Shown: positions 42,314 through 54,412, counted from the stretch's first letter. The stretch is DNA of 64,000 bases from Adiantum capillus-veneris (GCA_014529385.2 CM043951.1:110250469-110314468); one strand, 5' to 3'. Made by a program: numbers and translations. Notes: a model not told the origin generated them from the sequence alone.

Positions 42314-45300
42314 ATGGCGGAGGAAGGGAAGCTCAAGATTGAGAAGTTCAACAAAAAAAACTACCAACATTGGAAGATGTAGATTGGAGACTATCTCTAC
42401 CAGAAGGACCTGTATTTGCCACTAGGCAGTCTTGCAAAGAAGGCGGTCTTGCGAAGAAGCCCGCAACAATGAGAGATGAAGCATGGATTGTCCTTGATCG
42501 AAAGGCACTAGGAACAATCCGGTTAAGCTTGGCGTCAACGGTGGCCTTCAATGTTTCGGAGATGAAGACCACGGAGGACTTGATGAAGTCACTTGACAAC
42601 TTCTACGAGAAACCATCGGTATCCAATAAGGTATTTCTTATGAAGCGCTTGTTCAATATAAAGATGGTAGAGAATGGTTCAATTGCAGAACACCTAAATG
42701 AATTTAACACAAACATAAGTCAACTTCGATCGGTGAAAATTGATTTCGATGACGAAGCGCGAGCTCTCCTTATACTATCATCTCTACTGGATAGTTGGAA
42801 CAGCCTTGTGATGGCTGTAAGTAATTCTATTTCTGGCACAAATACTCTTAAGTTTGATGATGTTGTGGGTGTTCTCCTAAGTGAGGAAATACAAAGGAGA
42901 AGCACAAGAGGATCATCAAGTGGTACACTGTTAGTGAAAACAAGAGGAAGGCCTAAGGAGAGGTTCAAAAACCAAAAGGGTCGTGATCGCTCAAGACGGA
43001 GCAAGTCACGCACAAAGTCAGTTCTTGAATGTTGGAACTACGGAAAGAAGGGCCATGTCAAGAAGGATTGCTAGTCCAAGAAGAAGAAGGAGTCTGAGTC
43101 TCAAGACAACAAGCCAACATCGGAGGCCAATGTGGCAGATAAAGTAGAGCAAGATGCTCTAATTCTCTCATTAGACAATGTGTCTAATTCCTGGATAGTA
43201 GATTCTGGGGCTTCATTCCATGCGATACCACACAAGCAACATTTCCAAGATTACACCAAAGGTAATTTTGGGTATGTATACTTGCGAGATGATGAAGCTT
43301 GTGAGATTGTCGGCAAAGGTACAGTTTCTGTCAAAACTGCTAACGGAAATAAATGGAAGCTTAAAGATGTTAGGCATGTTCCTTCTCTTTGAAAAAATTT
43401 GATCTCTACAGGACAATTGGACGATGAAGGTCACAACATTGCATTCGGAAACAAACAGTGGAAGATCTCAAAGGGATCTTTGGTGGTTGCCAAGGGAGAA
43501 AAGGTCGGTACACTTTACTTGTGTACTATCAACACGCAACCTTCAGCTTGTGCAGCAACTACAGCAATTGAAAGTGAGGTGTGGCACTACCGGCTTGGGC
43601 ATATGAGTGCCAAAGGAATGCAAATCCTTCAAACGAAGAAGCTTCTACCAGGTTTGAAAGAAGTGGACTTAGAGTTCTGTGAAGATTGTGTTTATGGTAA
43701 ACAAAAGGTAAAATTTCAAAAATCGGAAAATGAAAGAAAAAATAAAAAACTTGAGTTGGTTCATTCTGATGTTTGGGGTCCTCCAAGTACACCATCACTT
43801 GGTGGCTCATTGTACTATGTAACATTCATAGACGATGTTAATAGAAAAACATGGGTTTATGTCATGAACAATAAGTCCGATGTATTTTTCATATTTCAAA
43901 GGTGGAAAGCCTTTGTGGAGAATGAAACAGGTACCAAGGTTAAATGCCTCAGGTCCAAAAATGGAGGCGAATATTGAAGCCAAGCTTTTGAAAGCTTTTG
44001 TGCTAGCATTGGCATTCGGAGACGAAGGACAACCCGAAGGACACCTCAACAAAATGGGATTTCAGAAAGGATGAACAGGACAATCATGGAGCTAGCATGA
44101 AGCATGCGGCTACATGCAGGCCTACCGCTTGAGCTTTGAGCGGAAGTTGTAAGTACATTTGTGTACTTAATCAACCGGTCACCCTCAACGGCATTGGATG
44201 GGGGAGTTCCAGAAGAGGCATGGACAGGTAAATCAGTGAATTATGCATTTCTCAAAGTGTTTGGGTGTGAGGCTTTCATGCACATAGATAGAAGCCTATG
44301 ATCAAAGCTAGATGCAAAGTCCAAAAAGCGTTTCTTCATTGGCTATGGATAAGGTGACTTTGGGTATCGCCTATGGAATCCTGAAGATGGTAAGATCTTA
44401 AGGATTAGGGATGTAATTTTTAATGAACAAAATATGTACAAGGATTACTTGGAAAGAAAACAAACAAAAGAAACAAGTGATGAGTACATGGAGCTTGAGG
44501 ATGGTGAAGACTCAAGGAGTGAAAACGGTGACGATGTGCAACAATGTCAACCAAATGAGGAGCCTCAACCTATTCCCCGAAGATCTACAAGAGCAAGTAA
44601 ACCTCCAGAAAGGTTTGTTTCTTCCTTCAACCATCTCTTGATCTCAGATTCTGAAGAGCCGGAATCATACGAAGAAGCTATGCAACACGAATCCAAAGAA
44701 GAATGGACGAAAAGCATGCAAGTGGAGATGGACTCACTACATCACAACTAAACATGGGATTTGGTTAAGTTGCCTAAAGGTAAGCGGGCACTTCAAAACA
44801 AATGGGTGTACAAGCTGAAGGAAGAAGAAGGTGAGAAGAAAAGGTACAAGTCTAGGCTTGTGGTAAAAGGGTTTTCTCAAAAGAAAGGAATTGACTTCAA
44901 TGAAATATTTTCTCCTGTTGTAAAAATGAACTCAATTAAGCTTGTCTTAAGCCTTGTGGCTGCTCATGATCTAAATCTTGAGCAAATGGATGTAGATACA
45001 GCATTCCCTCACGGTGACTTAGAGGAGGAAATTTACATGCTTCAATCAAAGGGTATGAAGTAAAAGGTAAGGAGAGAATGGTTTGCAATTAAAAAAAAGC
45101 TTGTATGGATTAAAGCAAGCATCAAGAAAATGGTACTTGAAGTTCGATTGATGGATGTTAGATCATGGATTCAGAAGATGCAACTCAGATCATTGCGTCT
45201 ACACGAAGAATTTGGGAGATAGGAAGTTCATCATCCTAATGTTGTATGTTGATAACATGCTGATTGCAAGTGCTAACATGCAGGACATCAAAGACCTAAA

Positions 45301-45452
45301 AGAGGAGCTCTCTAAATCTTTTTCAATGAAAGATTTAGGTGCTGCACGGAGGATACTTAGTATGAAAATATCAAGGGACAGGACAAAGAAGACCATAAAG
45401 CTATCTCAAGAGGATTACATCAAGAAGGTACTAGAAAGGTTTGCAATGCAAA
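42314..45452 (+). pseudogene. Copia Gag-Pol polyprotein, 5' part (dead)
   Basis: TNT1-like polyprotein. ATG at 42314 (MAEEGKLKIEKFN) meets TAG at 42380-42382 and a frameshift near 42440. Gag continues to 43074. The zinc knuckle reads CWNYGKKGHVKKDC, with the second Cys replaced by Tyr and a TAG straight after. The protease motif DSGA (43201-43212) is present. Integrase has the GAG-pre zinc region (43580-43700) and HSDVWGP, but the second catalytic region reads LRSKNGGEY instead of LRSDNGGEY. Further stops occur at 43390, 43975, 44089, 44299, 44350, 44748 and 45061. RT has MDVDTAFPHGDL and LYVDNML, where the catalytic YVDD has become YVDN (about 45246). The frame stops at 45452 where CACTA-2 is inserted. 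Confidence 0.9.
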
Positions 45453-45464
45453 CACTACAAAAGG
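45453..45464 (+). repeat. CACTA-2 left terminal inverted repeat
   Basis: CACTACAAAAGG, with one mismatch (base 9, A for G) against the inverted right end. Confidence 0.95.
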
Positions 45465-45572
45465 CTATTCATATTAGCGACGCCGGCTGGGCTAAAAAAA
45501 TAACAGAGAGCGCCCAAAAACTCAGATCTCAGATCTAAGTTTTTCGGCGCCCTCAAGCAAGAGCAGGTAACG

Positions 45573-45574
<2 letters not shown>

Positions 45575-45621
<47 letters not shown>

Positions 45622-45624
45622 CTC

Positions 45625-45655
<31 letters not shown>

Positions 45656-45717
45656 AGAGGAAGGAGAGCCAGGTATGCTCCTTCCCTCTCCTCACTCTCA
45701 TGTTCCCTTCCTCTCTT

Positions 45718-45772
<55 letters not shown>

Positions 45773-45779
45773 TAGTGTT

Positions 45780-45823
<44 letters not shown>

Positions 45824-46050
45824 AATATAAACAAAAATGCACACACACATACATAAACAAAGAATGCACACACACATTGAGAGAGGAAAAGAGAGAGAGA
45901 GCATGCATAAACAAAAAACGCACACATTGAGAGAGGAAAAGAGAGAGAGAACATGCATAAACAAAAAACGCACACATTGAGAGAGGAAAAGAGAGAGAAA
46001 ACATACATAAACAAAAAAACGCACACATTGAGAGAGAAAGAGAGAGAAAC
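45575..46050. repeat. Microsatellites and 50-bp minisatellite in CACTA-2
   Basis: Same block as 2218-2690: (CT)n 45576-45616, (CA)n 45625-45650, (CT)n/(CA)n 45720-45773, (GA)n 45783-45819, then 50-bp units starting near 45903, 45953 and 46003. Array lengths differ from CACTA-1. Confidence 0.9.
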
Positions 46051-46442
46051 TAATTTAACGTCGTAGGAAACTAATTAAAATTAAAAGACCTAAAGATCTA
46101 GCCGACGAGGAGTTGAACTCAAGACCTATTATTCAAGAGGGAAATGGCATAACCAATCTATCATACTTGGCATGGGTGATAGAAAGGTTATACCATTTAT
46201 CTCTTTTTATTGGCACACACATCCACACACGCGCACACACACAAGAAGAAGAGAGTTACAACGTCGTAGGAAACTATCCTAAAAGACGTTAAAGATTAGG
46301 TTAGATGTAGACTTACGTTAAATTAGATTTAGGTTTATTTAAGTTAAATTAGATTAGATTTAGGTTTATTTTTAGTTAGATTTACGTTTATTTATGCTAG
46401 ATTTAGATTTATGTTATATTAGATTAGATTTAAGTCTCCATA

Positions 46443-46794
46443 GACTGCGATGCCTGCATGAAGCGGGTGAAGAAAGCCCTCAATGGAATATAGGGTATTG
46501 CTGCCTTCACTCATGGTGGGCTCCGTCGATCCAAAAGTGCTGGTGAAATGTCTTCAGAAGATAGGGAAGAAGGTGGATCTTCAGGGCGGCAAGAGTCACT
46601 ACATCCTCGACAATGACCATCTAGACAACCTCTAGTCATTCAACAGCAACTTCAAAGTTAGTAACAAGAGAAAGAACGGTCCAAAGGTCCAATTGCTGTC
46701 GTCAGATGTGGATGGAGATGAGGCAGCGTCACCGCCGGAAGTTAACTCTCACATCTTTAGTGATGAGAATGCCAACTCTTGCCGAGTTATGTGA
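46443..46794 (+). pseudogene. Captured HIPP-like fragment in CACTA-2
   Basis: Copy of the captured segment in CACTA-1: DCDACMKRVKKALNG with CxxC, the frame break, VDPKVLVKCLQKIGKK, and the C-terminal CRVM before TGA (46792-46794). It shares both internal TAG stops with the other copy, so those stops arose before the two elements separated. Only a few base differences are seen between copies, for example ccgtcgatc for ccgttgatc. Confidence 0.7.
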
Positions 46795-46913
46795 AAAATA
46801 AGTTTTAAGGTTCTTATAATCCCTATTAGTTTAGTTCTTTGTTTTTAATATAACATAATTTACGTTAGATTTAGATTTATGTTATATTAGATTAGACTTA
46901 GGTTTATTTAGGT

Positions 46914-46918
<5 letters not shown>

Positions 46919-46951
<33 letters not shown>

Positions 46952-47380
46952 GAAGAAGAGAGTTTTAACGTCGTAAGAAACTATCCCAAAAGACGTTAAA
47001 GATTAGGTTAGATGTAGACTTACGTTAAATTAGATTTAGGTTTATTTTTAGTTAGATTTACGTTTATTTAGATTTATGCTTATTTACGTTAGATCGAGTC
47101 CACGCAAGAATTACTTACGGTTTAGGGTTTAGAGTTAGACGAACAGTGAAAAGATCTACTGTGAAAAGATGTTAAGATGCTGTGAAGTGCTACAGCTAGA
47201 GAAGAGGCAAAGGGGTTTTGTCCACTACATGCAGTATCATGTAGACGTGGGTCTGTAGATTTCTTGTACCCACAAATATAGGTATTGACCAATAAAGACG
47301 AGATTATAACCCGGTGGTTCTGATCTCCGTGCACCTCTAGACCGAGGTGTGCGGGGATTGGACATGACTAGAGAATGTGA

Positions 47381-47448
<68 letters not shown>
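46919..47448. repeat. (CA)n and (GA)n microsatellites in CACTA-2
   Basis: (CA)n at 46919-46950 and (GA)n at 47385-47448, at the same positions as 3519-3597 and 4029-4104 in CACTA-1 but shorter. Between them lies the non-coding leader of the transposase gene. Confidence 0.9.
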
Positions 47449-47451
<3 letters not shown>

Positions 47452-47513
47452 GACGAAGAATGCCAATAGAATATTAAATTTGTTGTCTAGGTTATAAGAT
47501 TTTTATCCTCATT

Positions 47514-49236
47514 ATGAGTAGTGACGAGAATGTGGGACCGTCCAACCGAAACACCTATCTCTCAACGAGGGTCTTATGTCCTTGTAATCAATGCAAGCAT
47601 GCTGTGCGACGGACAAGACGTGTTTCTTTGCAGCACGTTCGCGAATTTGGCGAGTTCGATCCATCTATTATAGATCGAGTTGTTGCCAATTATAACTCCT
47701 CGGACTCTAACGCTGGCCAACAAGCAGCAATCTTGCAACCCAATAGATGTGTTCGTAGGCGCTTTGGTCAAGCAGCATATGTGAGGCCACAAGATGTAGC
47801 CTCTGACAGCTCGGGGGATGATCATGCAGAGCACATTCCCAACGAGGCAATGTTTGAGCCCGAGATTGATGAAATGATCGAGACGATCATGGATTCAAAA
47901 AGGCTTATCTATGATGATATGAAAAGTGAAGCCGATACGCCATTGTATAATGGAGCACGTATGTTTAGATTGAAAGCACTCCTGGTTCTTCTCAACATGC
48001 AGGCAAAGTTTGGATGGAGTGACACTAGCGTCACAGCGCTTTTCAGGTGATCTATTACAATTAGTTTACTTTAATAAAACTCTAAATGTATAATGATCTG
48101 ATAGATTTTCACACGACTGTATCAACCGATTTAGAGGCTAAAATCAACCGATTTTGCATGCTTCACAATCCAGTGATGCAAAAGTGGATTTCACAATATG
48201 AGGATGCAAAGCAAGAGTGACAAAGGGCACGAATCGAGTGGAGACGGGGAAGACGACCACCGATGCACTATCCGACGGTTCTAGAGAGCCTACCAACCTT
48301 CATGAGCTTAAGATGGTTGCACAACCAATTGAAAAGCGCACAACAATGCGGTGACAAAGTGACTGAGGAAGAGTGGGAGAACTCTCGGGGTTGCGCGACC
48401 AAGGTAAGTTTGCAATGTACGACTAGCTAGTGACTTTATTTCTAAACGTTTGAACAACCACTCATAATCTTTGTTCGTTGTAGTATAAGTCATACACAGC
48501 AGCATGGTGTAAAGGTCGACATTTTAGGGTGGAACGGATCGACAAAAAGCGTTTTACTCAAGATTGTGGAATCATGGCAAAATTTGAACAGTCTAGTCGA
48601 CGACGTTCCTCTGATGCAGATCCTGTGGTGGCGGAACTCACTTACTTCGGCACGCTACAAGAGATTTTGAGGATCGATTACAGAGGATTTTTTGTCGACT
48701 TGTTCGACGTGCAATGGTTCAAGATAATCATGGAGGGTCGCAACGCTATTGTGCGTAGAGGAGAGTCTGGTTTTCTTGAGGTGGATTCTACTAAGAAATG
48801 GAATGACCTAAGAGACACTTTCGTACTACCCGAGCATTGTGAACAAGTAAGTATGTAAATAGTTAACATCCCCCTTTTACAAGTTATGTGCTTGAAAGCT
48901 CTCATGTAAGTTATGTGGCTCTGGCAGGTAATATTTCATCCTACAAAGTCTACATCAAACTGGTGGTACGTCATAGAGGTAGCCCCTCGTAGTGCAAGGA
49001 CGTATGAAGGCTACCATGTGCCAATCACAACGGCATCAATGGAGGAGATCAGAGAAGATGCTCAATCAGAAGCCGCTGTGGTGGTGCCAGACGAGCATCA
49101 AGATGCTACTACTCTATATGGGGTGCATGCAGAGGAGCTACAAAATGAAAGAGAGGATATGTGTTTAAACGGAGAGCTCTATATAGATATAGGAAGTTAT
49201 GCTGAGTTATGTGAGGATGAGAGAGAGATCTCTTAA
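47514..49236 (+). pseudogene. CACTA-2 transposase gene remnant lacking the catalytic core
   Basis: Keeps exon 1 (47514-48046; transposase-associated domain, CPCNQCKH), then jumps at about 48125 to the end of exon 4. Exons 2, 3 and most of 4 (Transposase_21 core and DUF4218) are gone. What follows is intact-looking: 48404 donor, exon 48484-48846 and exon 48927-49236 (DUF4216 and acidic tail). The two TAG stops of CACTA-1 here are Gln and Tyr codons. The TGA after KQE is shared with CACTA-1 (48217-48219). At the joint, bases aaccgattt fill the gap and match aaccgatttt about 20 bp downstream. Confidence 0.88.
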
Positions 49237-49508
49237 AGCCACAAATATTGTATTTGAACAATTTTGCTCCGTGTTGTAAAAGTTCTGGCTCTCTAAGTAC
49301 CTTCCATGGTGTATAACGCTCTTTTCTACTCGCACTCACATCTTTTGATTGAAAATTCTGAGTTTTCGACTTGCCTCTTCTATCACTCAATTCATTGCAT
49401 CATTGTATTTATATGGGTCATTACGTCATTGTATTTAATGGTCTTTGCGTCATTGTCTACTCTATTCATTCAATATTAAGTTTAAATATTCGTGTGTTTA
49501 ATGCAGGT

Positions 49509-50818
49509 ATGGATGATGAGGAGTTTCTTTCTTCTTTGTCACCGCAGCAGAGACAGTGGTACCTGGAGCGTCATCGCTCTGGTGCATCATCGCGCGTTCA
49601 TACTCCATCCGCATCTCCCTCTCTTTCGGAGCATTCGGCGCTCTCCGAAGCTTCGGCATCGACGAGACGAGCTTCACACTCGTCTAGACACAGGCGCTCT
49701 AGTGGTGGCGGTGGCGGTTGTTGTGGGGATACCGCCGCCGATGCCTCCACACCACCTCGTGTTCGACGAGGCTCTTTACCCTCCCCTTCTTTGCCCGCCC
49801 CCACACCAGCCACAACATCGCCATCTACGCCAGGTTTTGCGCGGCTAACTGTTCCTAGCAGCTACACACCTCTACCTACTCCGCCAGGAGCCACCCCACT
49901 CGACACTCCTCGCTTCGGGGCCCAGACGCCGGTGGAGACACCTGACGTCTGTACCCCCATCGGCACGCCACTAGAGACCCCTGCCGGGATACCCAGGTTC
50001 ACGCGTCACCGGCCATAGGGCTTGCCTTACTCCGTCGACTTCAGCGGCGGTATCATCATGGATGATGACGGCAAGAAGGTGATCTCGCGCATGCGTGGTC
50101 TTTGCTCTCAGCTGTTTAGACACTACATACTAAACAAATGGAGTGAAGTACCAAGTGATTTAAAAAACAGAGTCATCATCATACTTCATGATGAGTTTCC
50201 CGTTCCAACACGGGATCAGCGCTTCAATGAAGACCTGATGAAGATTCGAATGCGCAAATACTGCAAACACAAGCGTTCCGAAGTGCAAAAAGCAATCAAG
50301 CATGGGTGGAACAGGCCAGATTGGCTGGCCAAAGAAGATTGGAAGAATGCGAAGAAAGCGGCGCGCGAGAATCCTAACAAGTGGAAGCAACAAAAAAATG
50401 CAGCCAGAGCGCGAGTAGAGGCAGGGAGCTCGCACCACTTGGGGAGCAGTGGATGGGCATCATTTGAGTCCGATTTTGTAAGTGTTTTCGCATTGCTCTT
50501 TATGTTCGATAGTTTAGGGTTTATGAGTTTTTTAATTCTAACATAATGAAATCTTTGTATGTTTTGACAGTGGTCGATGACAGGACGTGATCCCACACCG
50601 TACGAGCGCGAGTACGCAGGCAGGAAGGGCTTAAACTCCCTGATGGACATTCTCAGTTCTCGCGGCGGCATGGTTAGTATTAGGGTTTACTCTTTTCTAT
50701 TTTTTGTATTGTTTTATAAATGTCGTTGTATGTTTATACTTACTGAAAGCTGTCTTATTGTCTTTTTTTGCAGAATCCGACAGATACGCCGCTTGGACGC
50801 TATGAGACGTCTGACTAG
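49509..50818 (+). pseudogene. CACTA-2 second gene (Ptta/En-Spm-like), one stop
   Basis: Same structure as 8163-9472: exons 49509-50477, 50571-50672 and 50774-50818 with GT-AG introns. Protein starts MDDEEFLSSLSPQQRQWYLERH, has the Ser/Pro/Thr-rich segment, then the basic C-terminal part (KKVISRMRGLCSQLFRHYIL, GWNRPDWLAKEDWKNAKK). It has a single TAG (50016-50018; GAG in CACTA-1). The two stops of CACTA-1 are sense codons here. It is close to functional but not open. Confidence 0.82.
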
Positions 50819-51418
50819 ACGACGTCAGTTTAGCCGTAGCTAGATAGCATTAGTTTAGGGTTTCTCATAGCTTATGTATCATGAGACGGATTTTATACGT
50901 CTTTTTGAACCATGTATATTATTACATTTGTCACTGCAGTTCATTTTGCCAATCAATTCTTTATGCCTATAATGTTGTACAATTGTCATTATTACATTTT
51001 CCAATCAATTCATTTTGCCTATGATGTGTACAATTGGCAATTTTACGCTTGTCAATTTTGCAAACAATGCGTCTTGTGGGTGACTATTTTGGGTCTATTA
51101 TCTACCCTTGCACCTTTTTTAAAAAGTGAATCAAGTACAATATGGTTGATGGGTGGCAGGGCATTCAATGCCCTGTCACCAAAAAAAAATTCTCTCAGGC
51201 GTCGCTATTTATGGCTCTGTAGCGTCGCTATGAGCGTCGCTATAGACTTCTGTTTAAACGTCGCTATACCGTCGCTATGAGCGTCTCTATATAGCGACAC
51301 TCATAGCGACGCATATACCGACGGTTATAGTGACGCTATTAGCGACGCTATTAGTGACGCCGGGGGTTATAAAAACCCAGTGTATTTCCATCGCTAACAG
51401 CGTCACAAGAGCACACAA

Positions 51419-51430
51419 CCTCTTGTAGTG
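51419..51430 (-). repeat. CACTA-2 right terminal inverted repeat
   Basis: CCTCTTGTAGTG, identical to the CACTA-1 right end. It is preceded by a cluster of gcgtcgcta-type subterminal repeats (about 51198-51362) that is more degraded than in CACTA-1. Confidence 0.95.
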
Positions 51431-52188
51431 AAAATGCCAAACCAGTTTCTACACCTTTCGCTGGTCACTTTAAACTAACGAAGGATATGTGTCCAGAGAC
51501 ACAAGAGGAGATAGCCTATATGTCTAAAGTTCCATATGCTGCAGCGGTAGGTTCTCTAATGTATGCTATGGTCTGGGCAAGGCCAGATATTGCACGTGCA
51601 GTGGGAGTTGTGAGTAGGTTCATGGACAACCCAGGTAAATAACACTAGCAAGCTGTGAAGTGGCTACTTAAGCATCTAAAAGGGACAACAACAAATGCTT
51701 TTTATTTTGGAGAAACTGATATTCTTCTAGAAGGGTATGTTGATGCAGATATGGCAGGTGACAAAGATACTCGAAGGAGCACTACTGGCTATGTCTTCAC
51801 GGTTGGAGGCATAGTAGTAAGTTGGGCTTCAAAGCTGCAGAAAGTGGTCTCACTTTCTACCACGAAAGCAAAGTATGTAGCAATGACGGAGGCAAGCAAA
51901 GAAATTATGTGGCTTCACAGATTCTTTGAAGAGCTTGGATTCAAACAAGACAATTGTGTCTTGTACAGTGATAGCCAAAGCGCTATCCATCTTGCAAAGA
52001 ACTCAGTCTTTCATTCAAGGACAACGCACATTGAGGTGAGAGATCACTTCATACGCACTCTTTTGAAAGAGGGACAGCTAAAGCTGGGAAAGGTGCATAC
52101 AAGTGAAAATCCTGCAGACATGTTTACAAAGGTGGTCAACAAGGAGAAGTTGAGATTTTCCTTATCTTCAATTGGCATTCAAGGATAA
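51431..52188 (+). pseudogene. Copia polyprotein, 3' part: RT end and RNase H
   Basis: Resumes the frame cut at 45452: ...RFAMQ joins NAKPVSTPF exactly when CACTA-2 and one AAA are removed. It reads on through the RT connection (PDIARAVGVVSRF), a stop near 51640, then RNase H (DADMAGDKDTRRSTTGYVF; SDSQSAIHLAKN; NPADMFTK) to the natural end near 52188. The RNase H core residues appear kept. The polypurine tract follows 50 bp later. Confidence 0.9.
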
Positions 52189-52237
52189 GAATCCAGGATG
52201 GAAAGCAGTCACAGGTTTGGTTTGGAGATCAGTCTCC

Positions 52238-52248
52238 AAGTGGGAGAT
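52238..52248 (+). other. Copia polypurine tract
   Basis: aagtgggagat directly before the 3' LTR, the typical copia plus-strand primer (caagtgggagattgtt). Confidence 0.85.
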
Positions 52249-52955
52249 TGTTAAGCATGGAGCCTGATTTACCCCTTGTAAATTTCTGTGGTAAAAACGC
52301 ACATTTGTAAGGCCTCCATTATGAGGAGAAGCCATTGTGCGTGAAGGAAAATCACTCGCCAGAAATAAAAATCACTCGCCAGAAACCAAAGTTTTCATGG
52401 CCAATCTCGACTTCATCGGAATATTCCTTTTCGCCGGGATATTATGGCTGGACGGTGGCCGGAAAGTGGTCGGAAGTCAATGGCCGGTGGGGGCTGGTGG
52501 CCGAATTCAAAAGCGGACTTTTCTTCTCAAGGGCGGCCACACATGGGCAGATTGGAGGGTCTAATTTGGACTTATCTACACAAGGGCGGCTACACATGGA
52601 TTCCTCTCATGAGAGAGGGCAACCCTTTTGGCCTATAAATATTAAAAGGAGGCCATTTCTACACACATTTCATAGTGTGAAGTTGATGCAACAAGGTGGG
52701 TGTGAGGTGGTGAGAGTGAAGCAAGGCGGGAGCTCTATTAAGGGTATAATCCCTTTGTAAACTACTTCTTGTTTTGAAGTACTAAAGCCATTGAGTAGCT
52801 GCTTTCCCATGGACGTAGCCCACATTGGGTGAACCACGTATATCGTGTGTACTCTCTCTCTCTCTCTACTCTATAATCTCTTGTGTGAAAAATCTATCTC
52901 TCTCCATTAAGTAATCTACTCAAATATCTATTTACCTACGTCATATTTCCTAACA
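52249..52955 (+). repeat. Copia 3' LTR
   Basis: 707 bp. It carries a ~10-base insertion (gggggctggtgg region near 52489) relative to the 5' LTR, and scattered, mostly C/T and G/A differences. Confidence 0.95.
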
Positions 52956-52999
52956 GTGAGTTCTAGTTGTGTACCACGCGTCGGAATCTCGTGCTTCAG

Positions 53000-54412
53000 G
53001 ATCAAGGGAAACACGACGAGTTAGTCGCGTTGTGGATGTCATGGTTGGGTGCGTACTACGGGAAGTGTGTACGCTCTGTCTTACATACACCCTCCCCTAC
53101 CTTACCTATGGCTCGTTGAAAAGCTCCATTGAAGAACAAAGTAAAGGCATTAGGGATACTTTTAGGTGGCGGCAATGGTAGGGTCTTTAATTCAGAAAAT
53201 TTAATCTCCTTCTCATGCACCCTATAAGTTAGAATCCCTGCCAATTGTGCACGTAGACTATCTTCTACCTTGAAAGAGTATCTTCTCATGCACCCTATAA
53301 GTTAGAATCCTTGCCAATTGTGCACGTAGACTATCTTCTACCTTGAAAGAGTATCAAAACTCTTGCGATTCCACAACCCATTTTGAGATCCTAGTACTAA
53401 GGTTCATTTGAGATGACACCCTAGGGAACAAATTTTTTGCAGTGAGGATTACAAAGGGTTTTGGTAACAAGTAGGGTCTAAATTTTCTCACTACAAACAT
53501 GAGAGCAAGCATCATGAGTTCTACCTCTGTGCAGTGTCTCTCCATAGCATTCATGACCCTACTAAGATGGGTTGCATCCTGGTATTGTGAGTTCTTGTTG
53601 TTGTAGCAAAAGAGCACCAATTGTTTCCTTCTTAGTAGTAGAGCTAACAAAGAATATGAACTCCCAAAACAGAGGCATGAGTGTTGGTAGCTTTGACAAA
53701 ATGACTTTAATACTACAAAAGTACTCTTCAAGATCATCAGACCATGCAGACTCTACTTGCTGTGTCAATTTTTTCAAGGGGTGAAGTTACTCCCAGGCTA
53801 AGTGAATGAAGCGGGACATGGACTTCACCTTTTGAACGAATAATATAATCTCTTTGAGACTCTTGGGGGACGGTAACTCAATAAGAGACTTTGCCTTTGA
53901 AGGATCTACCTCACTGCCTTTATAGGAAACCTTGTGATCAAGCAAAATCACTTCGTCATCACCCATGTGGCATTTGTTGGGGTTGAGTTCACTGCCCATG
54001 TCATGTACAGCTTCTTCAAACCTTCTTCTACCTTATCTAGGTGCAACAATTTTGAGCTATAAATGCAAAAAAAATCAATGAACACCCTAATTGACTTTCC
54101 AAAGAATGCTTGAAACACCATGTTCATGAAGTGTTGGAAAGTTGCAGGAGCGTTTGTCAAGAAAAATGGCATGACTCTAAAAGCAAAGAAACCTCAAGGA
54201 GAGATGAAGGTTTTTTTTAATTGATCCTCCAATGCAATACCTATTTGAAAGTAGCTATGTAACCATCACACATAGTGTACTTCTCATAGCCAACTACCTC
54301 ATTTAGTATCTCATCTTGAAATGGAAGGGAAAAGTGATCTCGCTTGGTTGCCTCATTGAGCAGTCTATAATCAGCGAATACTCTCCAATTCCCATTCTCT
54401 TTAGAAGTGACC
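53000..54412 (-). pseudogene. Gypsy pol fragment: RT and RNase H region (broken, minus strand)
   Basis: Read on the minus strand from 54412 down: VFADYRLLNEATKRDHFSLPF (RT), then MPF-LTNAPATFQHFMN, then the catalytic box as FIDFFCIYSS, where the usual FIDD has lost its second Asp. It continues through LNPNKCH, LIELPSPKSLKEII, and an RNase H-like part to FNGAFQRAIGK near 53110. There are many frameshifts and stops. It carries an internal 73-bp tandem duplication (53211-53356). No LTRs. Its upstream end abuts a relic of the 177-bp-LTR element at about 54415. It differs from Gypsy-1 and Gypsy-2 in RT sequence. Confidence 0.75.
53211..53356 (-). repeat. 73-bp tandem duplication
   Basis: Two units (53211-53283; 53284-53356) beginning tctcatgcaccctataagt, with one difference. 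They lie inside the gypsy pol fragment. Confidence 0.9.

Larger units (their letters stand above)
45453..51430 (+). mobile_element. CACTA-2, internally deleted CACTA element
   Basis: Starts CACTACAAAAGG (45453) and ends CCTCTTGTAGTG (51430): the same ends as CACTA-1 except one base in the left repeat. Target duplication AAA (45450-45452; 51431-51433). 5978 bp against 8055 bp. It is very similar to CACTA-1 over the shared parts but lacks about 2.0 kb of the transposase (CACTA-1 about 4779-6803) and 88 bp of left subterminal repeats. It needs transposase from elsewhere. It was inserted after the copia element. Confidence 0.95.
41545..52955 (+). mobile_element. Full-length Ty1/copia LTR retrotransposon, decayed, with CACTA-2 nested inside
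   Basis: LTRs at 41545-42240 and 52249-52955 (TGTTAAG to CCTAACA), flanked by a perfect 5-bp target duplication GTGAG (41540-41544; 52956-52960). A primer site and a polypurine tract are present. Without CACTA-2 the element is about 5.4 kb. Gene order (Gag, protease, integrase, RT, RNase H) is copia. LTRs differ by about 40 substitutions and a few gaps by eye (~6%), so this is older than Gypsy-2. Coding is destroyed by many stops. Confidence 0.95.
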
